Shown piece after piece: positions 27,380 to 35,827 of a stretch of 36,337 nt of DNA; the stretch's first letter is position 1, and each line of letters starts with the position of its first letter. Origin of the DNA: Aneurinibacillus thermoaerophilus (GTDB lineage: Bacteria; Bacillota; Bacilli; Aneurinibacillales; Aneurinibacillaceae); assembly GCF_900099925.1 (NCBI RefSeq), contig NZ_FNDE01000036.1, positions 1 to 36,337 of the forward strand, in the 5' to 3' direction. A model generated the notes under the pieces. That model saw nothing but the letters and a program-made list of their open reading frames with translations. It was not told the origin of the DNA and did no database searches. A program made the translations under genes and the position numbers.

Positions 27380-28654
27380 ATGTATCTGGTTTACGCAGAT
27401 GAGCAGGGACAGGTATATGATCATCCCGAGTTATACGGCTTGGGCCGCAGCGGTGACTTGCTGATAGAAATTTTGGAAGAAGAGCTGATTCCGCTGCCGG
27501 AGGGCGCCACTTTAGTAAGCCTGCCGAACTGTCATCCCGTCGGTATGGATCCGGAAACGGGCGAGATGGTTCGACTGACTGAATATCAGGCGGTCGGTGC
27601 GCTCATGCCGCAAGGGTTTACCCGTCTTATGTTGCCCGGCTATGTAAAAGTTGATAAGAACGAAAAACTTCCTTTGTTTGGCTACACGGCGGTTGTCTGG
27701 CATAATGGCGGTTTTTACGTGGCGGCTGAACAGTCGGACGATCCGTACAAATGGAACCCTTTGAACTTTCCGGAGGATGAAAAAGAACGTCTGGTAAAAA
27801 GCGTATTGAAACAATATCCGGAAAACCGTGTGTTTCATCATTTAAGCAACTGCACGCTAGGATACGGGTGCCTAACTGCGTCCAACACATTTTTTAACCG
27901 CTGGGAAGCAGGGCTTCCGGTATCGTATTCCTGTAACGCGGGCTGTTATGGCTGTATTTCTGAGCAACCGGAAGACAGCGGGTTTCCGGCGCCACAGACA
28001 CGAATGAATTTTAAGCCGACAGTGGACGAGCTAGTAGAAGTCATGCTGCACCATCTGAAAACGCCGGAGTCGATCATTAGTTTTGGTCAAGGATGTGAAG
28101 GAGAACCTTCCACCCAGGCAGCGATTATTACACAGGCGATGCGCCGGGTGCGGGCGCAGACAAAGCTGGGTTTTGTTAACATTAACACAAATGCCGGGTT
28201 AACGGACCATATCAAAGCGATCGTCGATGCCGGGCTTGATTTAATGCGCATTAGTACAATTAGCGCTATAGATGAACATTACAACGCTTATTATCGCCCG
28301 CGCGCGTATACGCTAGAGAACGTGGCGAAATCGGCGCGCTATGCCAGCGAGAAAGGGGTATACACCTCCATTAACTATCTCGTCTTTCCAGGCGTGTTTG
28401 ATCGTGAGGAAGAGATGGAAGCAATGATTGACTTTATCCGTAAGAATGGCATTCGTCTGATTCAAATGCGCAATCTTAATATTGATCCGGACAGTTATCT
28501 AGCGATGATTCCGCCGGCAAAAGGCCAGGTGTTCGGCATGAAGCAGGCGCTGGAGATTTATCGTCAGGAACTGCCTGATGTGGTGATCGGCTCCTATACG
28601 CATGTACCGCCACTGGAATTTCAGGAACGGCGGCGCCAGACGCTGAATGTATGA
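27380..28654 (+). CDS. Radical SAM protein of unknown function
   Basis: 424 residues, ATG after AAGGAGC. The radical SAM cluster motif CxxxCxxC is C185-NAG-C189-YG-C192 in YSCNAGCYGCISEQ, unusually far from the N-terminus. Before it lies a domain of about 180 residues with no recognised motif (PNCHPVGMDPETGEMV). After it, ISFGQGCEGEPSTQAA gives the usual GE-type SAM contact and RISTISAIDEHYNAYYRPRA looks like a substrate segment. No SPASM-like cysteine cluster at the C-terminus. Not in the B. subtilis locus; alone on its transcript. Substrate unknown; I do not assign one. Confidence 0.8.
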   Translation: MYLVYADEQGQVYDHPELYGLGRSGDLLIEILEEELIPLPEGATLVSLPNCHPVGMDPETGEMVRLTEYQAVGALMPQGFTRLMLPGYVKVDKNEKLPLFGYTAVVWHNGGFYVAAEQSDDPYKWNPLNFPEDEKERLVKSVLKQYPENRVFHHLSNCTLGYGCLTASNTFFNRWEAGLPVSYSCNAGCYGCISEQPEDSGFPAPQTRMNFKPTVDELVEVMLHHLKTPESIISFGQGCEGEPSTQAAIITQAMRRVRAQTKLGFVNINTNAGLTDHIKAIVDAGLDLMRISTISAIDEHYNAYYRPRAYTLENVAKSARYASEKGVYTSINYLVFPGVFDREEEMEAMIDFIRKNGIRLIQMRNLNIDPDSYLAMIPPAKGQVFGMKQALEIYRQELPDVVIGSYTHVPPLEFQERRRQTLNV

Positions 28655-28672
28655 TTTTTTTCTGAATACTAT

Positions 28673-28701
28673 TTGCAAACAGGGTATAACCGTGATATAA
28701 T
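28673..28701 (+). promoter_or_regulatory. Promoter of rpmE
   Basis: TTGCAA at 28673-28678 and TATAAT at 28696-28701 with 17 bases between; a near-ideal SigA promoter. Confidence 0.7.
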
Positions 28702-28766
28702 GCATTCATGTGTGTTTGAGTGTAACTCTGTTTCGTAAAGATTCAGGGCAGAAAGAGGTGAATGTA

Positions 28767-28967
28767 ATGAAACCGGCTATCCATCCTGACTACAAGTTAA
28801 CAAAAGTTACTTGTGCATGCGGTAACGAATTCGAGACCGGTTCAGTGAAAGAAAACCTGCGCGTGGAGATTTGCTCCGAGTGTCATCCTTTCTTCACTGG
28901 CAAACAAAAGTTTGTAGATTCCGGTGGACGTGTGGACCGCTTCAAAAAGAAATACAATCTCAAGTAA
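28767..28967 (+). CDS. rpmE: 50S ribosomal protein L31, zinc form
   Basis: 66 residues from ATG 28767 ([14 protein letters not shown]), after AGAGGTG; 19 in-frame codons upstream overlap the leader and are rejected. Cysteines in VTCACGNEF and [12 protein letters not shown] are the zinc ligands of the C+ form. Part of the large subunit central protuberance bridge. Own promoter and terminator. The paralogue without cysteines, made under zinc shortage, is not in this window. Confidence 0.96.
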   Translation: MKPAIHPDYKLTKVTCACGNEFETGSVKENLRVEICSECHPFFTGKQKFVDSGGRVDRFKKKYNLK

Positions 28968-28983
28968 TTGTATAAAAGTAAAG

Positions 28984-29011
28984 CAGACAGGTCGTATGCC
29001 TGTCTGTTTTT
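28984..29011 (+). terminator. Terminator after rpmE
   Basis: CAGACAGG at 28984-28991 pairs with CCTGTCTG at 28999-29006, followed by TTTTTATTTT. Confidence 0.85.
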
Positions 29012-29100
29012 ATTTTCGTATAAGAAAGTATATGAGAAATGCGGCTGTTCGCTTGGCTCAAGGTTTTTTTGTTCATGAATGAGCTAGAAGGAGAGGAAAC

Positions 29101-29697
29101 ATGGCACAGTTATATTTTCGATACGGTACAATGAATAGTGGCAAGTCGGTTGAAATATTGAAGGTGGCGCATAACTACGAAGAACAGGGAAAGCGGGTAA
29201 TGATTTTTACGTCTGTATTGGATGATCGATACGGTAAGGGATACGTAGCTTCCCGGATCGGGTTGAAGCGCGAAGCGATTGCTGTTGAAGAGGATACAAA
29301 TATAAAAACGATCGTGGAAATGAATGAACAAGGCTTGCCGAATTGCGTGCTTGTGGATGAAGGGCAGTTTCTGAAAAGGCATCATATTTTGCAGCTGACA
29401 GAAATTGTAGACGAACTGGAAATTCCGGTTATCGTATATGGCTTAAAAAATGATTTTTCTAATCGTTTATTTGAAGGCAGCGAGGCTCTTTTGCTGTATG
29501 CGGATAAGCTGGAAGAAATTAAAACGGTGTGCTGGTTTTGCGACCGTAAAGCGACGATGGTGCTGCGCGTTAAAGATGGGGAACCTGTATATGAAGGTGA
29601 GCAAATCCAAATCGGCGGCAATGACAGTTACATACCGGTTTGTCGTAAATGTTATAAGCATCCAAAAATCATAAGCGGAAAAATTGCCCTTGCCTAA
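29101..29697 (+). CDS. tdk: Thymidine kinase
   Basis: 198 residues, ATG after AAGGAGAGG. Phosphorylates thymidine with ATP in the salvage path. P-loop GTMNSGKS at residues 9-16; [10 protein letters not shown] holds the D86-E87 pair, E87 being the catalytic base (most enzymes have DEAQF, here DEGQF); zinc cysteines in CWFCDRKA and CRKCYKH; lasso loop with GNDSYIPVC. Type II family, cytosolic tetramer. Follows rpmE as in B. subtilis. Confidence 0.94.
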   Translation: MAQLYFRYGTMNSGKSVEILKVAHNYEEQGKRVMIFTSVLDDRYGKGYVASRIGLKREAIAVEEDTNIKTIVEMNEQGLPNCVLVDEGQFLKRHHILQLTEIVDELEIPVIVYGLKNDFSNRLFEGSEALLLYADKLEEIKTVCWFCDRKATMVLRVKDGEPVYEGEQIQIGGNDSYIPVCRKCYKHPKIISGKIALA

Positions 29698-29754
29698 TGC
29701 GGGCGCATAAGTCCGCCTCTTCCCAGAAACAATACAACTGAGGAGGTGGGCTGT

Positions 29755-30282
29755 ATGCGAAAAATTATCGGAATCGCGCTGCTTGGCGTGACCCTTTTGT
29801 TGACGGCGGCCTGCGGCCAGAACAACCAAGGAGCGGCCCCCGAAAGAAAAGGCATTCAGATTAATCAATATAATCGCACGACGCCGGAGCGGAAGACCCG
29901 CGTCCTGGTGGGGAGCGATTTGAATCCGAATATTGTAACCGGGCGCAACGATGTGCGCGATATTCAGGCGGAAGCCGACAGCATGGCGAATGTGGCGGTA
30001 CAAGTTCCGAAAGTGAAGCGGGCCAGCGTAGTGATTAATGGCTCTCGTGCGTATGTGGGACTTACGCTTGCCGAGACAGTACGCAGCAGGAAAGAAGCGG
30101 CTGACATTATGGAAAGAGTTCGTGTGCTCGTTCAGCAAAAAATGCCGCGCTATGAAGTGCGTGTTAGCTCTGACGCGGGTATTTTCAACCGTATTCAGGA
30201 CATCGGCGACGGCATCCGTAGCGGAACTCCGCTTAATAACTACCGCATCCATATGAATGATTTGGATACACGCATGAAATAA
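29755..30282 (+). CDS. YhcN/YlaJ-type sporulation lipoprotein
   Basis: 175 residues from ATG 29755, after GAGGAGGTG (a GTG at 29746 overlaps that site). Lipoprotein signal MRKIIGIALLGVTLLLTAAC with lipid-bearing C20. The mature part has VLVGSDLNPNIVTGRNDV, then VPKVKRASVVINGSRAYVGL and a helix RSRKEAADIMERVRVLVQQK, the plan of the YhcN/YlaJ family, whose members are found in spores of Bacilli and include germination proteins. Exported and anchored outside the membrane. Own terminator follows. Confidence 0.8.
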   Translation: MRKIIGIALLGVTLLLTAACGQNNQGAAPERKGIQINQYNRTTPERKTRVLVGSDLNPNIVTGRNDVRDIQAEADSMANVAVQVPKVKRASVVINGSRAYVGLTLAETVRSRKEAADIMERVRVLVQQKMPRYEVRVSSDAGIFNRIQDIGDGIRSGTPLNNYRIHMNDLDTRMK

Positions 30283-30307
30283 AAAGATGTATTTATCAAT
30301 AATCTAG

Positions 30308-30336
30308 GGAAGGTCTAATAAGCCTTCCTCTTTTTT
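30308..30336 (+). terminator. Terminator after the lipoprotein gene
   Basis: GGAAGG at 30308-30313 pairs with CCTTCC at 30323-30328, followed by TCTTTTTT. Confidence 0.75.
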
Positions 30337-30352
30337 GTATTATCTTTTTGCT

Positions 30353-30382
30353 TTGACTTTTTGGTTTATCCCCCATTATAAT
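30353..30382 (+). promoter_or_regulatory. Promoter of prfA
   Basis: TTGACT at 30353-30358 and TATAAT at 30377-30382, 18 bases apart; a second ATTATAAT follows directly. Confidence 0.65.
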
Positions 30383-30420
30383 TATAATGTTACGCATTTT
30401 TGAAATGGGGGTGAAGCGCC

Positions 30421-31494
30421 GTGTTACAGCGATTGGAAGCGGTTGTTGAACGGTATGAACGTTTGACGCAGTTGCTTTGCGACCCGAAGGTCATGAATGA
30501 CCCGGACAAGCTGCGTGAGTATTCGAAAGAACAATCAGACATAGAAGAAACGGTACAAGCGTATCGCGAATATAAAGAAGTAGCCCAGCAACTGAAAGAC
30601 GCCAAAGAGATGCTGGAAGAAAAGCTCGATGACGACATGCGTGAAATGGTCAAAATGGAAATCAGCGAGCTGGAAGACAAGAAACAGGAGCTGGAAGAGC
30701 GCATCAAAATTCTTTTGCTGCCGAAGAACCCAAATGATGACAAGAACGTTATCGTTGAAATTCGGGGCGCAGCCGGCGGCGATGAAGCCGCTTTATTTGC
30801 GGCCGATTTGTTTGAAATGTATACCCGCTATGCAGCAAAGCACAAATTTAAAGTTGAAGTGCTCGAAGCAACACCGACCGATATCGGCGGTTATAAGGAG
30901 ATTATTTTCTCCATCAATGGTAAAGGCGCATACAGCCGCCTGAAGTTTGAAAGCGGCGCCCATCGGGTGCAACGTGTGCCGACCACCGAATCGGGCGGAC
31001 GTATTCATACATCCACCGCAACGGTAGCTGTGCTGCCAGAAGCTGAAGAAGTAGAAGTTGAAATTAATGAAAATGACATACGCGTCGACCTATTCTGTTC
31101 CAGCGGCGCCGGCGGACAGAGTGTTAACACGACCAAATCGGCTGTTCGCTTGACACACATCCCGACCGGAATTGTGGTAACATGTCAGGACGAAAAATCT
31201 CAGCATAAAAACAAAGAAAAGGCAATGCGCGTATTGCGCGCGCGCCTATACGACAAATACCAGCAGGAAGCGCAGGCGGAATATGCGGACGCACGCCGTT
31301 CCGCTGTTGGAACCGGCGATCGGAGCGAACGCATCCGTACGTATAATTTCCCGCAAAGCCGTGTAACTGATCATCGCATTGGTTTGACGCTGCACAAGCT
31401 GGATCAGGTGCTAAATGGGGAGATGGATGAGATTATTGATGCGCTTGTGTTGCATGAACAAGCGGAATTGATGCGCAACGCTGAAGGAGCGTAA
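30421..31494 (+). CDS. prfA: Peptide chain release factor 1
   Basis: 357 residues; GTG start 8 bases after GGGGGTG. Reads UAA and UAG stops and triggers peptide release. The universal GGQ motif is G231-G232-Q233 in [15 protein letters not shown]; the N-terminal 100 residues are helical, rich in E and K. Codon-recognition part is in the middle ([20 protein letters not shown]). Immediately followed by prmC, which methylates that glutamine; the two are one operon (3 bases between). Confidence 0.96.
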   Translation: MLQRLEAVVERYERLTQLLCDPKVMNDPDKLREYSKEQSDIEETVQAYREYKEVAQQLKDAKEMLEEKLDDDMREMVKMEISELEDKKQELEERIKILLLPKNPNDDKNVIVEIRGAAGGDEAALFAADLFEMYTRYAAKHKFKVEVLEATPTDIGGYKEIIFSINGKGAYSRLKFESGAHRVQRVPTTESGGRIHTSTATVAVLPEAEEVEVEINENDIRVDLFCSSGAGGQSVNTTKSAVRLTHIPTGIVVTCQDEKSQHKNKEKAMRVLRARLYDKYQQEAQAEYADARRSAVGTGDRSERIRTYNFPQSRVTDHRIGLTLHKLDQVLNGEMDEIIDALVLHEQAELMRNAEGA

Positions 31495-31497
31495 AAG

Positions 31498-32373
31498 ATG
31501 AAAGGAATAACGGTACGGGAAGCCTTGCAGAAGGCTTCTCGTTTTTTACGTGAAAAGGGCATTGAAGACGCCGCGTTTCTGGCTGAGTATGCTATCCGGC
31601 ATGCGCTGGGCTGGGATCGTACCCGGTTTATTTCGGGTATGTCTTACACGTTAACAGAGGAAGAGTGGGCAGCAATTGAAGCAATTTTGCTGCGGCGCAC
31701 CGCTGGGGAGCCGATGCAGTACATTGTCGGTGAACAAGAATTTTACGGGTTGGCATTCGAAGTCAATCCTTCTGTATTAATTCCCCGCCCGGAAACGGAA
31801 TTGCTTGTGGAAGAGATTGTTAAACAAGCGTTTAAATTATGGCCTGCTGATGCGGCGCTTTTCGCGGCGGATATCGGGACAGGCAGTGGGGTGATTGCGG
31901 TTACGCTGGCGGTTATTGGTGGAGCGAACTGGAGGATCACCGCGACCGATATTGCAGAAGAATCGCTTGCTACAGCGAGCCGTAACGCGAAGCGGCATCA
32001 TGTGGAAAACAAGGTTTCGTTTGCTCAGGGAGATTTGCTTGCACCGCTGCTGAATGCCGGGCAGCGCGTAGACATTCTTGTGTCCAATCCGCCTTATATC
32101 CCTTCCGCCGATATTATCGATCTAGATGTGCAGGTTAAGGACCATGAGCCGCGCCGCGCGTTAGATGGCGGAGAAGATGGCCTTGATTTTTACCGGCGCA
32201 TAATAGAAGGATTGGATTCTGTGCTAACGCGGCGGGCGTTGGTTGGATTTGAAGTCGGTATTCACCAAGCTGATACGGTTCGTTGTTGGCTTATGGAGAC
32301 AGGTCTTTTTCTAGAAACGTATATTGTGCGTGATCTGGCAGGTATTGGCCGTCACGTGATCGCGATCCGATAG
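31498..32373 (+). CDS. prmC: Release-factor glutamine N5-methyltransferase
   Basis: 291 residues; ATG after GAAGGAGC, which lies in the end of prfA. N-terminal helical domain binds release factors; the SAM-binding motif is ADIGTGSGVIAVTLA and the catalytic motif is N197-P-P-Y200 in VSNPPYIPSAD. Modifies the GGQ glutamine of RF1 and RF2. The N-terminal part of this family (REALQKASRFLREKGIEDA) is also clear. Formerly called HemK. Confidence 0.95.
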   Translation: MKGITVREALQKASRFLREKGIEDAAFLAEYAIRHALGWDRTRFISGMSYTLTEEEWAAIEAILLRRTAGEPMQYIVGEQEFYGLAFEVNPSVLIPRPETELLVEEIVKQAFKLWPADAALFAADIGTGSGVIAVTLAVIGGANWRITATDIAEESLATASRNAKRHHVENKVSFAQGDLLAPLLNAGQRVDILVSNPPYIPSADIIDLDVQVKDHEPRRALDGGEDGLDFYRRIIEGLDSVLTRRALVGFEVGIHQADTVRCWLMETGLFLETYIVRDLAGIGRHVIAIR

Positions 32374-32433
32374 TGAGCGTTCCTTTTCTACCTTTTCGCA
32401 AAAAGATAAATGTACGAGAAACGAAAATAGCGA

Positions 32434-32463
32434 GTTTATCCCCGGCCTCTTCTGTCCATACTG
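32434..32463 (+). promoter_or_regulatory. Possible SigF promoter of spoIIR
   Basis: GTTTA at 32434-32438 fits the SigF -35 (GywTA) and, 15 bases on, GTCCATACTG fits the spaced G..A.A.T pattern of the -10, with mismatches at the fourth and last positions. Location, 30 bases before spoIIR, is right and spoIIR is a forespore SigF gene in B. subtilis. Confidence 0.4.
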
Positions 32464-32492
32464 GTGAACAGGGAGAGGAAAGGGGAGTCGAA

Positions 32493-33083
32493 ATGATGAA
32501 AAAATATTATCTGCTATTTTTCGCCTTATTTCTTTTAATGATGAGCTGGGAAAGTCAGAAGGAAGCGCTGGCTGTCTTTACGAATCATTTCGTTCCGGAG
32601 CATTCGATTCGCCTGCGGATTCTAGCAAATAGCGACAGCCCAAAAGATCAGCAATTGAAGCGCTATGTGCGCGACCGCGTAATCGAGTCAGTGAAGCAAT
32701 GGGCTGGTGAAGCGGGAACAATGGAAGAGGCGCGTGCTGTTATTAGCAACCATTTACCAGAGTTGCAGGAACTGGTGAACAATGCAATTAAGGAAAAAGG
32801 TTTTTCGTATTCTGCGCGTGTAGAGCTGCGGCCGACCGAGTTTCCAACAAAGATGTACGGCACACAAGTATTTCCAGCCGGAAGGTACGAAGCGGTTCGC
32901 ATTGCTATTGGCAATGCTGAAGGACAAAATTGGTGGTGCGTGCTGTTCCCTCCGCTTTGCTTTGTGGATATTTCAAATGGGGACACGGCACATGCCGAAC
33001 AAGCGAAGGAACAGGGCAAAGATAAAAGCCAAATTAAAGTCCGATTCTTTTTGGTTGAATGGTTCCACAAACTATTTTCTTGA
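32493..33083 (+). CDS. spoIIR: Stage II sporulation protein R
   Basis: 196 residues from ATG 32493 after AAAGGGGAG; 40 in-frame codons upstream lie in the promoter region and are rejected. One N-terminal membrane helix or signal (YYLLFFALFLLMMSW), then SIRLRILANSDSPKDQQLKR, the hallmark of the family. Secreted by the forespore to trigger SpoIIGA, which cleaves pro-SigE in the mother cell. The typical C-terminal cysteines are represented by WWCVLFPPLCFVD. Position after prmC and before ywlC is conserved. Confidence 0.93.
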   Translation: MMKKYYLLFFALFLLMMSWESQKEALAVFTNHFVPEHSIRLRILANSDSPKDQQLKRYVRDRVIESVKQWAGEAGTMEEARAVISNHLPELQELVNNAIKEKGFSYSARVELRPTEFPTKMYGTQVFPAGRYEAVRIAIGNAEGQNWWCVLFPPLCFVDISNGDTAHAEQAKEQGKDKSQIKVRFFLVEWFHKLFS

Positions 33084-33086
33084 ATA

Positions 33087-33120
33087 AACTCTGTCTATGC
33101 GGCGGAGTTTTTTCTTTTTT
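33087..33120 (+). terminator. Terminator after spoIIR
   Basis: AACTC at 33087-33091 pairs with GAGTT at 33105-33109, followed by TTTTCTTTTTT. Confidence 0.65.
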
Positions 33121-33140
33121 ATTTTCTCTATAAGAAAGCA

Positions 33141-33434
33141 TTATACACAATGAATCGAATTATAATTATCCACAAATTATTCACATCATGTGGATATGTT
33201 GTTTATTGCAAACGGAAAAAAGAGCAGGTATAACTAAAAAAAGAGCATAATTAGCAGAATTGAGGGTTATTCAATGAAACAAGAAACGAAGTACTGGAAT
33301 GTGGATAAGTTTGTGGATGGATTAGAAAATTATCCACAAGTTCGCGAGGCGGCGTTGCTTTTGCGGCAAAATGAACTTATTGCTTTTCCTACAGAGACAG
33401 TATATGGACTCGGCGGTAATGGACTCGTGGATAA
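33141..33434. promoter_or_regulatory. Cluster of DnaA boxes over the start of ywlC
   Basis: Boxes matching TTATNCACA: 33141-33149 (TTATACACA), 33166-33174 (TTATCCACA), 33177-33185 (TTATTCACA), 33189-33197 (minus, ATATCCACA), 33300-33308 (minus, perfect), 33330-33338 (perfect), 33426-33434 (minus, TTATCCACG). Three are perfect copies within 173 bases, where one per 262 kb per strand is expected for a random 9-mer. B. subtilis has DnaA-box clusters at several loci away from oriC, one of them at ywlC (from memory of published surveys). Likely titrates DnaA or regulates ywlC. Some boxes are inside the coding region. Confidence 0.8.
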
Positions 33435-34332
33435 GACGGTGGAAAAGATATACATAGCCAAGGGACGACCGAGCGATAATCCACTGATTCTTCATATTGC
33501 CGAGCGCAAACAACTGGGCGAGCTTGTATCCGAGATTCCACCGCTAGCGGAAGCATTAATGGAGGCGTTTTGGCCAGGACCGCTGACCATTGTATTTCCT
33601 AAACAGCTTGGTGTGGCAATGCGGGCGTCTGCAGGGCTCAATACAATAGCGATCAGGATGCCGGATCATCCGCTTGCGTTGGCACTTATCCGCGCTTCAG
33701 GTTTGCCGATTGCAGCGCCGAGCGCCAACCTTTCTGGTCGTCCAAGCCCTACGACGGCGCAGCATGTACTGGAAGATTTAGATGGCCGAATTGCGGGCGT
33801 TCTGGACGGAGGATCGACCGGCATCGGTGTGGAATCGACCGTAGTGGATGTTACGGGAGATGTGCCGATGATTCTCAGACCAGGTGGGGTAACGGCCGAA
33901 CAAATTGCTGAGATTACGGGCGAAGTGAGGATGGATCCGGGAATTCTGGAAGAAGGTGTGGCTCCGAAATCACCGGGAATGAAATATCGCCACTATGCGC
34001 CTGCAGGAGACATGAGATTAGTAAAAGAAAATAGTGTGGAAGAGATGGTACGGCGCATTCGGAAGTTGGCGCACGAAGCCCAAGCGCAGGGTAAAAAAGT
34101 GGGGATTCTTGCTACGGCGGAGTCTAAATTATGTTACGGCGAAGACTATGTAGTCATTGCTTGCGGAAAGCGCAGTGACTTGATTAGCGTAGCCCGTCAT
34201 CTTTATGATGCGCTGCGCCGTTTTGATCAGGAGGGAGTGGATATGATTTTTTCTGAAACGTTTCCGGAAAGCGGCGTTGGTGCAGCGATTATGAACCGCC
34301 TGGCAAAGGCGGCAGGCGGCCGTTATCTATAG
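33274..34332 (+). CDS. tsaC: L-threonylcarbamoyladenylate synthase
   Basis: 352 residues (YwlC/Sua5 long form); ATG after GAGGG. Makes threonylcarbamoyl-AMP from threonine, bicarbonate and ATP for the t6A37 base of tRNA. The YrdC domain covers about residues 15-210: FPTETVYGLGGNG, KIYIAKGRPSDNPL, WPGPLTIVF, AIRMPDHPLA and PSANLSGRPSPT. A linker with SPGMKYRHYAPAG leads to the C-terminal Sua5 domain (about 240-352). Three DnaA boxes lie within its first 55 codons, so its expression may respond to DnaA. Confidence 0.94.
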   Translation: MKQETKYWNVDKFVDGLENYPQVREAALLLRQNELIAFPTETVYGLGGNGLVDKTVEKIYIAKGRPSDNPLILHIAERKQLGELVSEIPPLAEALMEAFWPGPLTIVFPKQLGVAMRASAGLNTIAIRMPDHPLALALIRASGLPIAAPSANLSGRPSPTTAQHVLEDLDGRIAGVLDGGSTGIGVESTVVDVTGDVPMILRPGGVTAEQIAEITGEVRMDPGILEEGVAPKSPGMKYRHYAPAGDMRLVKENSVEEMVRRIRKLAHEAQAQGKKVGILATAESKLCYGEDYVVIACGKRSDLISVARHLYDALRRFDQEGVDMIFSETFPESGVGAAIMNRLAKAAGGRYL

Positions 34333-34344
34333 CGTTTCGCTTCC

Positions 34345-34377
34345 CCGCATATCCTGTCCGTTTCCGCATATCTTGTC
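34345..34377. repeat. 14-bp tandem repeat, period 19
   Basis: CCGCATATCCTGTC at 34345-34358 and CCGCATATCTTGTC at 34364-34377 differ in one base. They lie right after ywlC in the 164-base gap before mntP. Possibly paired binding sites on one face of the helix (about two turns apart). No yybP-ykoY-like Mn riboswitch is visible in the gap. Confidence 0.55.
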
Positions 34378-34496
34378 TATATACATCATCTTTTGAAATT
34401 TTGAAATTTCGACATTGGTTTTGTGGTAAGAGACTCCACCTCTTCCTCAAGTATCGAAAGGTCAAAAGCTATGTATATAATATAAGGAGGATGTAT

Positions 34497-35066
34497 GTGG
34501 ACATGGGATGGGGAGCGTTGCAGTGGGGGGAACTAATTACGGTTTTAATGATTGGGGTTGCGCTGGGCATGGATGCTTTTTCGCTTGGCGTAGGCATGGG
34601 AATGGGCGGTATACGTCTTTTGACGATCGCAAAAGTTAGTATAACGATCGGCGTGTTTCATATTATCATGCCACTTATCGGCATTGCCTTTGGCATTTTT
34701 TTGACTTCGTATGTCGGCTATATTGCCGTCTATATCGGCGGTCTCATTCTTGTCGTGTTGGGACTGCATATGTTGTGGAATTGTTTTTTTGATGGCGAAG
34801 AGAAAAGTCCTATCTTAAAAAAAACATTCTGGGGCCTTTTGTTGTTTAGTTTTAGTGTCAGCTTAGATGCGTTATCGGTTGGGCTTTCATTTGGTCTGTT
34901 TCGCGTTAACGTTGCGTTGGCCGTTTTGATTTTTGGCGTAACGAGTACGGTGCTGGCGGCAACCGGTCTTTTGCTTGGACGAAGGGTCGGAGGATGGTTC
35001 GGAGAGTACAGCGAGGTTTTTGGTGCGCTCATCTTGCTTGGATTTGGGCTTAAGTTTTTGCTGTAG
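34497..35066 (+). CDS. mntP: Manganese efflux pump MntP (YwlD-like)
   Basis: Start at GTG 34497, 6 bases after AAGGAGG; ATG 34491 abuts that site and ATG 34503 is the alternative. About 189 residues with six hydrophobic helices. Two related halves carry ALGMDAFSLGVGMGM and SVSLDALSVGLSFGL, the paired aspartate motifs of the family that bind and export Mn2+. Conserved after ywlC in B. subtilis. TATAAT at about 34476-34481 may be a -10. Only 11 bases separate it from a ZIP-type metal transporter, so the two may be one metal-handling operon. Confidence 0.9.
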   Translation: MDMGWGALQWGELITVLMIGVALGMDAFSLGVGMGMGGIRLLTIAKVSITIGVFHIIMPLIGIAFGIFLTSYVGYIAVYIGGLILVVLGLHMLWNCFFDGEEKSPILKKTFWGLLLFSFSVSLDALSVGLSFGLFRVNVALAVLIFGVTSTVLAATGLLLGRRVGGWFGEYSEVFGALILLGFGLKFLL

Positions 35067-35077
35067 AGGTCAGGCAG

Positions 35078-35827
35078 ATGAGCGAACTTTTATTTATAAG
35101 CACACTTGCTGGCCTTACAACGGTTATCGGCGTGTTGATAACATTGTTTATTGGAACGCCAGGGCGTAAGCTGATGGCGTTTTACCTCGGGCTTTCCACC
35201 GGGATTATGGCCTTAGTTGTAGCGGTTGAATTATTGCCAGCCACCCTCTGGAAAGGAGAGGTATATGGCGCTTTTCTCGGAATGGTCATGGGGTTCATGT
35301 TGCTTAAGCTTCTCCATCATCTAATGGGCATGCGGAGTGCAGGTTCTGACAGCACTCAAGCCCGGCCGCGCCACAATGATGTGCAGGAGTGGAGGAGAGC
35401 CGGTTGGATGATGGCCGCGGCGCTCGCATTTCATCATGTGCCGGAAGGCATTGCGATTGGTGCCGGATTTCAGGCACACCATCATGCAGGAGTTATGATT
35501 GCTTTATCCATGTCATTGCACAACATTCCGGAAGGGATGGGATTGGCTGCTCCTTTTTTGCTTGGATGTATGCGGGAACGATGGATCTTGTTATTCGCTT
35601 TTTTTATCAGTTTATGTATTCCCGCGGGGGCGTGGATAGGCGGCTTTTATTTTACTTCCAGTCCTCAGGCTGTCACATTTGGTATGGCGTTCGCCGCCGG
35701 GGCGATGGTTTATCTTATTTGGAAAGAGCTTGGACCGGCCGGACTTAGAATGCATACGCTAAGCGCCCAGTTTGGCATGCTGGTTAGCCTGGTGGGGATG
35801 CTGCTGCTTCATATTTTTATGATTTAG
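35078..35827 (+). CDS. ZIP-family metal transporter
   Basis: 249 residues; ATG after AGAGGTC. About eight membrane helices with a His-rich loop (KLLHHLMG ... ARPRHNDVQEW). The metal-path motifs are AFHHVPEGIAIGAGF (helix IV) and SLHNIPEGMGLAAPF (helix V), characteristic of ZIP carriers for Zn2+, Fe2+ or Mn2+. Substrate unknown; pairing with mntP suggests divalent metal balance. Its last residues, FMI and the TAG stop, lie inside the 55-base sequence also found at 7409, so the native C-terminus may have been replaced by an inserted element. Confidence 0.88.
   Translation: MSELLFISTLAGLTTVIGVLITLFIGTPGRKLMAFYLGLSTGIMALVVAVELLPATLWKGEVYGAFLGMVMGFMLLKLLHHLMGMRSAGSDSTQARPRHNDVQEWRRAGWMMAAALAFHHVPEGIAIGAGFQAHHHAGVMIALSMSLHNIPEGMGLAAPFLLGCMRERWILLFAFFISLCIPAGAWIGGFYFTSSPQAVTFGMAFAAGAMVYLIWKELGPAGLRMHTLSAQFGMLVSLVGMLLLHIFMI

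Noticed and set aside
29467-30252. 261-codon minus-strand frame
   Set aside because: Spans tdk and the lipoprotein gene antisense; no independent evidence.
33141-33434. Chromosomal replication origin
   Set aside because: DnaA boxes are clustered, but there is no dnaA, dnaN or AT-rich unwinding element next to them; better read as a DnaA cluster outside oriC.
34333-34490. Manganese riboswitch (yybP-ykoY) before mntP
   Set aside because: I could not find its conserved internal-loop sequences or a terminator; only a tandem repeat is present.
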